Below are positions 58,042 through 64,000 of a stretch of DNA of 64,000 nucleotides, in pieces (position 1 is the first letter of the stretch; each line of letters starts with the position of its first letter). The translations under genes were made by a program, and so were the position numbers. The notes under the pieces were generated by a model, which saw nothing but the letters and a program-made list of their open reading frames with translations, did no database searches and was not told the DNA's origin. Source of the stretch: Streptomyces sp. NBC_00414 (GTDB lineage: Bacteria; Actinomycetota; Actinomycetes; Streptomycetales; Streptomycetaceae); assembly GCF_036038375.1 (NCBI RefSeq), contig NZ_CP107935.1:7068001-7132000 (forward strand), written 5' to 3'.

Positions 58042-59680
58042 TCCGGTACTCGCCCGGCTCGGTCACCGTCAGCCGTGTGAACTCGCCGTCCTTTTCGAGG
58101 CAGCCGCCCTCGGCGTACAGCCAGGGCGAGAAGGCGACCCGCACGGTCACCGGGCCGGGGCGCGGGACCCGCACCACGACCGCGGCGCTGTCGGCCCGCA
58201 CGACCGAGGCGGGCGCCGACACCAGCGGGACCGCCCCGCGCACCCGGTAGACCCGCCAGTTCGCGTCCCGCCACACCGGCTCCAGCCACGGGGTGCCGTT
58301 CCTCACCAGGCGCGCCTCGTCCTCCGCGAAGCCGTCCGGCTTCCCCGAGGGCAGCACCACGAAGCCGACCGCCCACCGGTCGAGCCAGGCCCGGTAGGTC
58401 TTCTCCGAGAACGTCCCGTCGTAGAAGAGCCGCCCGCGCTCCATGTCCAGCTGCCGGTTCCAGCCCCGCGCCAGGTTCACGTGCGGGGCCAGCGCGGTGG
58501 CCTCGCGGTGGTTGCGGGCCGGGACCACCTCGACGCGCGTACGGTCGGCGCCCAGCCGGTCCAGAGCCTCCACGACGCTGGTCGTGTCGTGGGCCCAGGC
58601 GGGCACCACCGTCGACACCTCCAGGTCGTCGACCGTCTTCTTGCCGACCCAGCACACGGAGAACACCAGCGCCATGGTCAGCGCGACGCGACGCCTCGTA
58701 CGGGCGGGGGACGAACCCGGCACCGCGAGCAGCGCGGCCAGCAGGGCGGCGGGGGCGAACAGCTCCGCGAGCCGCTCCACGTTCGTGCCGACCGGCGAGG
58801 GCACCAGATACGCGAGGACCGTCCCGGCCGCGTACACGACGGCGCCCCAGCGCAGCACCCGCCAGCCGCGCGGGGCCAGTGTCAGCACGACGACGCCGAT
58901 CAGTACCGGCGGCCAGATCCGGGCGGCGGGCATCAGCTGCTCGCCGGTGAACGGGAAGAGCAGGGTGGTCGCGCCCACCACCACGACCGGGGGCACGATC
59001 AGCGCGGCGGCCCGCGCCCTGTCCCGTACGAGGGCGTGGCCGGCCCCCGCGACGACCAGGAACAGGCCCGCCACGGGGCTCGCCATGGCCGCCAGCGCCG
59101 CGTACGCGACGGCGAGGGGTGTCCGCCGCTCCCGGGTCAGCAGCACACAGGCCGCGAGCCCCAGGGCGACGCCGAGCGCGAACGTCGTACGCCCCGAGGC
59201 GACGTTGCACCACAGGGCCAGCGACGCGAGGAGCGCCGGGCCGAGGGGGCGGCGGATCCCCGTACGGACGATGAGGGCGGCGGCCAGCCAGGCGGCCAGC
59301 AGTCCGGCCGCCACGGTGACCGTCCGCACGCCGAAGGCGGCCATCAGATAGGGCGAGATCAGGCTGTAGTTGGCGGTGTGCATCCCGCCGTACCAGAACA
59401 GGCTGTACGCCGAGCCGCCGTGCCGGGACGCGAAGTCGGCCCAGGCCTCCTGCGCGGCCAGATCGCCGCCGCCGGTGGCGAGGAACAACCACCACACCAC
59501 GTACAGCGGCACGGTCGGGAGAGTGGCGAGGAGGGGCACCCGGTGCTGTGCCCAAACCGGTCGGAAGCCCCGCTTCCGGGCGGTCCGCGTGCCCTCCTGC
59601 CGGACGGGGGACAGTTCGGCTGGGACCACGGCTCGGCGTTTCCGTTCGAAGTCTTCGAAGGTGTGGGTTGGCTGTGCCAC
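57995..59680 (-). CDS. Polytopic membrane protein, glycosyltransferase-like
   Basis: Membrane protein of 561 residues with about ten hydrophobic helices, after a basic Arg-rich N-terminus. The C-terminal 180 residues are soluble (WNRQLDMERGRLFYDGTFSE, DEARLVRNGTPWLEPVW, YRVRGAVPLV). The layout resembles membrane glycosyltransferases of family C with a large periplasmic-type tail. No catalytic acidic motif is clear. It overlaps the convergent GT87/PAP2 gene by 47 bases at the 3-prime ends. GTG start, weak ribosome site. Its pairing with the GT87/PAP2 gene suggests a wall- or lipid-glycan role. Confidence 0.72.
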   Translation of the reverse strand: MAQPTHTFEDFERKRRAVVPAELSPVRQEGTRTARKRGFRPVWAQHRVPLLATLPTVPLYVVWWLFLATGGGDLAAQEAWADFASRHGGSAYSLFWYGGMHTANYSLISPYLMAAFGVRTVTVAAGLLAAWLAAALIVRTGIRRPLGPALLASLALWCNVASGRTTFALGVALGLAACVLLTRERRTPLAVAYAALAAMASPVAGLFLVVAGAGHALVRDRARAAALIVPPVVVVGATTLLFPFTGEQLMPAARIWPPVLIGVVVLTLAPRGWRVLRWGAVVYAAGTVLAYLVPSPVGTNVERLAELFAPAALLAALLAVPGSSPARTRRRVALTMALVFSVCWVGKKTVDDLEVSTVVPAWAHDTTSVVEALDRLGADRTRVEVVPARNHREATALAPHVNLARGWNRQLDMERGRLFYDGTFSEKTYRAWLDRWAVGFVVLPSGKPDGFAEDEARLVRNGTPWLEPVWRDANWRVYRVRGAVPLVSAPASVVRADSAAVVVRVPRPGPVTVRVAFSPWLYAEGGCLEKDGEFTRLTVTEPGEYRISSGYGPSPGPAPRC

Positions 59681-59754
59681 CTGAGAAGACGCTCGACGGA
59701 CCGAAAACGTTCACCGGGTGCCGCCGGATGGGAAGCAGGCCCCGGGCCGGCGGG

Positions 59755-60999
59755 TCAGCCGACGCTGACCTGCAGCTCCTTCACTCCGTTGATCCAGGCC
59801 GAGCGCAGCCGGCGCGGGTCGCCGGCCAGGCGCACACCGGGCATCGCGTCGGCGATCGCGTTGAAGATGAGGTCGATCTCCAGGGTGGCCAGGGACTTGC
59901 CGAGGCAGAAGTGCGGGCCGCCGCCCCCGAAGCCGAGGTGCGGGTTCGGGTCGCGGTCGATGTCGAAGACCTCCGGTGTGTCGAAGACCTCCGGGTCGTT
60001 GTTGGCGGACGAGTAGAAGAGGCCGACGCGGTCGCCCTTCCTGATCTGCTTGCCGCCCAGTTCGGTGTCCTGGGTGGCCGTGCGCTGGAAGGCGACGATG
60101 GGTGTGGCCCAGCGGACGATCTCCTCCGCGGCGGTCGACGGGCGCTCCCGCTTGTAGAGGTCCCACTGGTCGGGGTGGGTGAGGAAGGCGTGCATGCCGT
60201 GCGTGATGGCGTTGCGGGTCGTCTCGTTGCCCGCGACGGCCAGCATCAGGACGAAGAAGCCGAACTCGTCGGAGGCGAGGTTGCCCTCGTCCTCGGCGGC
60301 CACCAGCGTGGTGACGATGTCCTTGGCGGGGCACTGCTTGCGGTCGGCCGACATGTTCATCGCGTAGGCGAGGATCTCGGTGGCGGCCTCCTGGCCGACC
60401 TCCTCGGTGATCGCGTACTCCGGGTCGTCGTACGCGATCATCTTGTTGGACCAGTCGAAGATCTTGGCGCGGTCGTCCTGCGGGATGCCGATCAGCTCCG
60501 CTATCGCCTGCAGGGGCAGCTCGCTGGCGACCTGGGTGACGAAGTCGAAGGAGCCGCCGGGGCCGGCGTTCGCGAGGGCGGTCTCGACGATCCGGCTCGC
60601 GCGGTTGTGGAGGTTCTCCTCCAGGGCGCGGATGGCGCGCGGGGTGAAGCCGCGCTGGACGATCTGGCGGACCCGGGTGTGCTCGGGCGGGTCCATGTTG
60701 AGCAGGATCAGCGACTGGGCGTCGATCGCGTCCCGCTCCATGTGCGGTCCGAAGCGGATGATCGCGGTGTTGAGGGTGGAGGAGAACAGCTCCGGGTGCG
60801 TGGAGACGTACTTGACGTCGGCGTGCCGGGTGACGGCCCAGTAGCCCTCGTCCCCGAAGCCGGCGAGGCCCGGCGCCTGGGGGATCCAGCGGACCGGTTC
60901 GGCCTGGCGCAGCTCGGCGAACTCCGGGAGGGGGATGCGGTGGTGCAGCAGATCGGGGTCGGTGAAATCGAACCCGTCGGGCAGCGCTGGACAGGGCAT
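59755..60999 (-). CDS. Cytochrome P450, CYP125-like
   Basis: P450 of 414 residues. The I helix is LAVAGNETTRNAITHGMHAF, the ExxR helix AAEEIVRWATPIVAFQRTA, and the haem-binding loop FGGGGPHFCLGK with Cys365 as the thiolate. These, with HPDQWDLYKRERPSTAAEEI and LRSAWINGVK, closely follow M. tuberculosis CYP125, which oxidises C26/C27 of cholesterol. The ATG at 60999 has GGAG six bases upstream. It is divergent from a FadA5-like thiolase, as expected for steroid side-chain degradation. The true substrate is not shown. Confidence 0.9.
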   Translation of the reverse strand: MPCPALPDGFDFTDPDLLHHRIPLPEFAELRQAEPVRWIPQAPGLAGFGDEGYWAVTRHADVKYVSTHPELFSSTLNTAIIRFGPHMERDAIDAQSLILLNMDPPEHTRVRQIVQRGFTPRAIRALEENLHNRASRIVETALANAGPGGSFDFVTQVASELPLQAIAELIGIPQDDRAKIFDWSNKMIAYDDPEYAITEEVGQEAATEILAYAMNMSADRKQCPAKDIVTTLVAAEDEGNLASDEFGFFVLMLAVAGNETTRNAITHGMHAFLTHPDQWDLYKRERPSTAAEEIVRWATPIVAFQRTATQDTELGGKQIRKGDRVGLFYSSANNDPEVFDTPEVFDIDRDPNPHLGFGGGGPHFCLGKSLATLEIDLIFNAIADAMPGVRLAGDPRRLRSAWINGVKELQVSVG

Positions 61000-61096
61000 C
61001 GGCAACTCCAGGTCGTGCGACGGTCGGGTTGCGGCGGGCGGGGTGCGACGGTCGGGTTCTGACGGTCCATCAGGCACCGGGAATTGCCGTGAAGGT

Positions 61097-61110
61097 AGTA
61101 ACGGGTTCTA
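61097..61110 (-). promoter_or_regulatory. KstR-like operator near the P450 gene
   Basis: AGTAACGGGTTCTA fits the mycobacterial KstR consensus TNNAACNNGTTNNA at 7 of 8 fixed positions; only the first T is A. It lies 98 bases before the P450 start. Confidence 0.55.
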
Positions 61111-61269
61111 CAAGAGGCAAGAGGCGCGGCACCCCCAATTCGGCGCGCGCCTCGTTTCCGTACAAGCCTTCCCCGTGGGTCCGTTTCTGTGTGTGGTCCG
61201 TGCAGATCGCGACTTCGGGGGCTGCACGACCCTTGCGGTGGCGGACTCCGGGTCAGCAGACTGCACACA

Positions 61270-61291
61270 GAACTAGAACGCGTACTAGTTC
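61270..61291 (+). promoter_or_regulatory. KstR-like operator near the thiolase gene
   Basis: Arms GAACTAG and CTAGTTC flank AACGCGTA, a palindrome with 20 of 22 matches. The inner 61274-61287, TAGAACGCGTACTA, fits TNNAACNNGTTNNA at 7 of 8 fixed positions. It lies 62 bases before the thiolase start. Confidence 0.65.
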
Positions 61292-61352
61292 AGCGTGGCG
61301 GGTGGGCCGGGACGCCCGCGCCGCGCGGGTGACCCGAGGAGAGGAACTCCCC

Positions 61353-62522
61353 ATGGCCGCGGAACCCGTGATCGTCGAAGCCGTACGCACCCCCATCGGC
61401 AAGCGCGGCGGCGCGCTCGCCAATCTGCACCCCGCCTATCTGCTGGGCGAGACCTACCGTGAACTTCTCGGCCGTACCGGCATCCAGGCGGACTGCGTCG
61501 AGCAGATCGTCGGCGGCACGGTGACGCACGCCGGTGAGCAGTCCATGAATCCGGCGCGCACGGCCTGGCTGACGATGGGACTGCCGTACGAGACGGCGGC
61601 GACGACGGTCGACTGCCAGTGCGGTTCCTCCCAGCAGGCCTCGCACATGGTCGCCAACATGGTCGCGGCCGGCGTGATCGACGTCGGGATCTCGTGCGGT
61701 GTCGAGGCCATGTCGCGGGTGCCGCTGGGCTCCGGGTCCAAGCACGGACCGGGGAAGCCGTTCCCCGACGAGTCGAACGTGGACCTGCCGAACCAGTTCG
61801 AGGCGGCGGAGCGGATCGCGCGTCATCGTGCGCTGACGCGCGAGAACGTGGACTCGCTGGGCCTCATCTCGCAGGAGCGCGCGGCCGTCGCCTGGTCGGA
61901 GGAACGCTTCAAGCGCGAGACGTTCGCCGTTCAGGTGCCGACCACGGAGGACGAACAGCGGGCCGGGCAGGGCATGTGGCGGCTCGTCGACCGGGACGAG
62001 GGTCTGCGCGACACGTCCATGGAGGCCCTGGCCAAGCTGAAGCCGGTGATGCCCACCGCCGTCCACACGGCGGGCAACTCCTCCCAGATCTCCGACGGCG
62101 CCGCCGCCATCATGTGGGCGTCGAAACGGATGGCGCGGGCGCTGAAGCTCCGCCCGCGCGCCCGGATCGTCGCCCAGGCGCTGGTCGGCTCCGACCCGCA
62201 CTTCCACCTCGACGGCCCGATCGACGCGACGAAGGCGGTCCTCGGCAAGGCCGGGATGACCTTCAAGGACATCGACATCGTCGAGATCAACGAGGCTTTC
62301 GCGTCAGTGGTGTTGAGCTGGACCCAGGTCTTCGAGCAGGACCTGGCGAAGGTGAACGTGAACGGCGGCGCGATAGCCCTGGGCCACCCGGTGGGCGCCA
62401 CCGGGGCGCGACTCATCACCACGGCGCTTCATGAACTGGAGCGCAGGGAGAAGGAGTTCGCGCTTGTTGTGATGTGCGCGGGCGGGGCGTTGTCTACGGG
62501 GACGATCATTCAGCGGCTGTGA
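61353..62522 (+). CDS. Thiolase, FadA5-like steroid ketoacyl-CoA type
   Basis: Thiolase of 389 residues. The nucleophile is Cys90 in VDCQCGSSQQASHMVANMVA, where M. tuberculosis FadA5 has a similar CQCGSGQQ run. The histidine is His345 in ALGHPVGATGAR and the second cysteine Cys375 in MCAGGALS. EINEAFASV supplies the usual NEAF motif. It should cleave a 3-ketoacyl-CoA in beta-oxidation of the steroid side chain. AGGAGAGG lies upstream of the ATG. It is divergent from the CYP125-like gene, and its last 13 bases overlap the convergent DUF397 gene. Confidence 0.92.
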   Translation: MAAEPVIVEAVRTPIGKRGGALANLHPAYLLGETYRELLGRTGIQADCVEQIVGGTVTHAGEQSMNPARTAWLTMGLPYETAATTVDCQCGSSQQASHMVANMVAAGVIDVGISCGVEAMSRVPLGSGSKHGPGKPFPDESNVDLPNQFEAAERIARHRALTRENVDSLGLISQERAAVAWSEERFKRETFAVQVPTTEDEQRAGQGMWRLVDRDEGLRDTSMEALAKLKPVMPTAVHTAGNSSQISDGAAAIMWASKRMARALKLRPRARIVAQALVGSDPHFHLDGPIDATKAVLGKAGMTFKDIDIVEINEAFASVVLSWTQVFEQDLAKVNVNGGAIALGHPVGATGARLITTALHELERREKEFALVVMCAGGALSTGTIIQRL

Positions 62523-62809
62523 GCGGCCGTTGCCGTCCAGCTGAGGAACGTGGTGAACGCGGCGGGGTGGAGGGTGAGGGTTGGCCCCGCCGGTTTCTTG
62601 GAGTCGCGGACGGCGATGGTGGTGGCGGTGGTGGTCGTGGTGGGTATGTCGGCGACCTCGACGCAGTCGCCGCTCGTGTCGCCACTGTAGGTCGACTTGC
62701 GCCAGGTGACGGGGCCGAGTGGTGCGCACTCGACGCACGAGCCGCCCTGGTCCCCGCTGTAGCTGGACTTACGCCACTGGATCCTGGTCGGAATCGCGTT
62801 GTTCCGCAT
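62510..62809 (-). CDS. DUF397 protein with a duplicated N-half
   Basis: Protein of 99 residues. The typical DUF397 motif occurs twice: IQWRKSSYSGDQGGSCVECA and VTWRKSTYSGDTSGDCVEVA. The first copy lacks the rest of the domain (IAVRDSKKP, then FTTFLSW), which follows the second. DUF397 proteins pair with the XRE regulator upstream of them in sporulation-linked loci. The gene starts within the end of the XRE gene (41-base overlap) and its end overlaps the thiolase by 13 bases. Confidence 0.88.
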   Translation of the reverse strand: MRNNAIPTRIQWRKSSYSGDQGGSCVECAPLGPVTWRKSTYSGDTSGDCVEVADIPTTTTTATTIAVRDSKKPAGPTLTLHPAAFTTFLSWTATAAHSR

Positions 62810-63617
62810 AGCGTTCCTCCATCACTCGCCGGATCAGCTCCGCCGATTCCCTCAAGGAGAGCGCGGCGGCCTGAAGATGATCGTAACGGAGTGAACAGTC
62901 CCTGACCGTGTCTGGGTTGGCGGTCGGATGCCCGCTTCCATAGCCCTCCGTGTAGACAATGGCCGGGTCGCTCGTGAAACGAAAGAGGTCGAACGAGCCT
63001 TGCAGTCCTGCATGTGCTCCGGCCGTGAACGGCAGTACCTGGATGTTGATCCGCGGGACGCCTTCGAAGCTCAACAGGTGCGCCAGTTGCCCTCGCATCG
63101 TTTCCGGCCCGCCCGTCACCTGGTAGAGCGCGGCCTCGCTGAGAATTGCCCAGAACAGTGGCGGCTCCTTCTTCTCGAAGATGCGCTGACGTGCCAGCCG
63201 TACGGCCGTGCGGTCGTCCAGGTCGCTCCGATCCAGTGCGCCGAGCACGCTACGCGCGTATGCCTCCGTCTGGAGGAGGCCATGCACCAGGTGCGTATGG
63301 AAGGTGCTCATTTCGACGGTGCGCGCTTCCAACTCGGCCACATGTTGGAACCATGCGGGTTGTTGACTGCGCATTACCAGTGCGACGAGTCGCGACAACA
63401 GCCCGCCCGTCCCCAGCGCCGCGTCCACCCGTTCGCTGAACTCCTGGGTCGGCAATTTGCGGGCCGTCTCGATCTGGCCGACCAGAGAACCGGTGTAGTT
63501 GACGATTTCACCAAGATTTTTCTGGGTGAGACCGGCGGCCTCCCGATGCCGCCGCAACTCGAATCCGTAGTAGTCGAGCGGTGATGCGCCTGGGTCGAGG
63601 ACGTTGATGTGGGTCAT
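62769..63617 (-). CDS. XRE regulator with DUF5753 domain
   Basis: Regulator of 282 residues. Residues 18-75 form the HTH (ELRRHREAAGLTQKNLGEIV, then YTGSLVGQIETARKLPTQEF). The rest is the DUF5753/Scr1-type domain (EMSTFHTHLVHGLLQTEAYA, GQLAHLLSFEGVPRINIQVL, SFDLFRFTSDPAIVYTEGYG). Such genes occur next to DUF397 and an RsbW-like ATP-binding protein in Streptomyces (abaA/whiJ-like loci), affecting development. ATG at 63617. It is divergent from the ATP-binding gene, with a palindromic site between. Confidence 0.92.
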   Translation of the reverse strand: MTHINVLDPGASPLDYYGFELRRHREAAGLTQKNLGEIVNYTGSLVGQIETARKLPTQEFSERVDAALGTGGLLSRLVALVMRSQQPAWFQHVAELEARTVEMSTFHTHLVHGLLQTEAYARSVLGALDRSDLDDRTAVRLARQRIFEKKEPPLFWAILSEAALYQVTGGPETMRGQLAHLLSFEGVPRINIQVLPFTAGAHAGLQGSFDLFRFTSDPAIVYTEGYGSGHPTANPDTVRDCSLRYDHLQAAALSLRESAELIRRVMEERYAEQRDSDQDPVA

Positions 63618-63683
63618 GTACGGCCCCTCTCGCACGAGGTGCGACTCGGTCCACTGCGGAACCCGTTGTATTCGTTTCGTAGC

Positions 63684-63711
63684 CGAGAGTAGTCACGTGA
63701 GGCCACTCTCG
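63684..63711. promoter_or_regulatory. Palindromic region between XRE and ATP-binding genes
   Basis: Outer arms CGAGAGT (63684-63690) and ACTCTCG (63705-63711) enclose the perfect inner palindrome TCACGTGA (63693-63700). The centres differ by one base. It lies 67 bases before the XRE start and next to the GTG of the ATP-binding gene. It could be the XRE operator. Confidence 0.5.
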
Positions 63712-63715
63712 TGCT

Positions 63716-64000
63716 GTGAACTACTACATTCCCCCCACCCTCGTGGGCTCCCGTGTCACGCAGTACCGCATGAACCTCACCGTGGGCGAGCACTCGCCGC
63801 GGTACGTCCGGTGCATCGTCCGGTCCTACCTGTGCGAATGGGAGATGACCGAGCTGTCCGACGCCGTGGAACTGGGCGTGACCGAGCTGCTCGCCAACGT
63901 CGTACGCCATGTGCCGGACCGCAGATGCGCGTTCCTGCTGCTGCGGCAGACAGCGGGAGTCCGCGTGGAGGTCGCGGACGGGTCGTCGCAACTCCCTGTG
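63716..64000 (+). CDS. RsbW-like ATP-binding protein (partial)
   Basis: The frame runs from GTG at 63716 off the right edge (95 codons). NLTVGEHSPRYVRCIVRSYL, then DAVELGVTELLANVVRHVPD shows the N-box of GHKL/HATPase_c anti-sigma-type kinases. The C-terminal half is missing. The class usually works beside DUF397/XRE pairs as a regulatory partner. An internal ATG at 63770 is another possible start. The gene is divergent from the XRE gene. Confidence 0.85.
   Translation, partial: MNYYIPPTLVGSRVTQYRMNLTVGEHSPRYVRCIVRSYLCEWEMTELSDAVELGVTELLANVVRHVPDRRCAFLLLRQTAGVRVEVADGSSQLPV

Larger units (their letters stand above)
61000..61352. other. 353-base divergent regulatory region
   Basis: Between the P450 and thiolase genes. 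It carries two KstR-like operator matches (61097-61110 and 61274-61287), listed separately. No gene is supported. Confidence 0.7.

Noticed and set aside
1..64000. Biosynthetic gene cluster or prophage
   Set aside because: No polyketide, peptide or terpene core genes, no phage structural genes and no transposase were seen. The P450 and thiolase match steroid breakdown rather than a cluster.

Overview
The window is chromosomal DNA from a high-GC actinomycete, almost certainly a Streptomyces. The signs are strongly GC-biased third codon positions, many GTG starts, a FasR-fabD-fabH-acpP-fabF fatty acid operon, four TerD paralogues with TerC, DUF397/XRE/ATP-binding trios, and intergenic repeats of the GGGGCGCGGGGAAC type. 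From memory, the order from the fab operon to the ter genes follows the S. coelicolor SCO2364-SCO2392 segment run backwards. That part is conserved core chromosome. No insertion sequence, phage, integrase, CRISPR array or antibiotic cluster was found.

Layout. 1-2.2 kb: tail of a family 3 glycosidase, a secreted SGNH esterase and a DUF3145 gene. 2.2-7.2 kb: the type II fatty acid synthase operon and its activator FasR. 7.3-13 kb: pirin, an MmyB-type regulator divergent from an aldo/keto reductase, a serine hydrolase, an acetyltransferase and a MerR/aldo-keto reductase pair. 13-18.5 kb: DUF4429/SHOCT protein, DUF1023 hydrolase, a TetR/MFS efflux pair and a small membrane protein. 18.5-23.5 kb: a 72-bp tandem array, aceE, DUF3052 and a peroxiredoxin. 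23.6-33.1 kb: the tellurium-resistance-type (Ter) locus, with four TerD-family proteins, TerC, a CitE-like lyase, a large PRTase/TRSP/StiP/PELOTA fusion and a HAD phosphatase. 33-41.6 kb: DedA proteins, FmdB zinc ribbon, tRNA-Val, a DUF4097 lipoprotein, a coiled-coil membrane protein, a Cu/Zn-SOD-like secreted protein and DoxX. 41.6-48 kb: FAD/NAD(P) protein, PhoD phosphatase, secreted HNH nuclease and a HAD phosphatase. 48-55.6 kb: peptidoglycan-binding membrane protein, an MFS pump with a C-terminal winged helix, two tandem paralogous proteins, DUF1992, an FHA protein and an O-methyltransferase. 55.9-59.7 kb: a glycosyltransferase/PAP2-type membrane fusion overlapping a second polytopic membrane protein. 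59.7-62.5 kb: a CYP125-like P450 divergent from a FadA5-like thiolase, with two KstR-like operators between them. 62.5-64 kb: a DUF397/XRE pair divergent from an RsbW-like ATP-binding protein cut by the window edge.

How they work together. FasR and the fab genes make fatty acids, and aceE feeds acetyl-CoA. The Ter locus combines Ca2+-binding TerD proteins and the TerC membrane protein with enzymes predicted by comparative genomics to make a nucleoside-like metabolite; no ATP-grasp genes are seen here. PhoD and the HNH nuclease are both secreted-type hydrolases of phosphodiesters or phosphomonoesters. The P450/thiolase pair looks like steroid side-chain oxidation under KstR-type control. A short repeat (about 19 copies) occurs mainly between convergent genes, where the other convergent gaps carry ordinary hairpin terminators or have no room.
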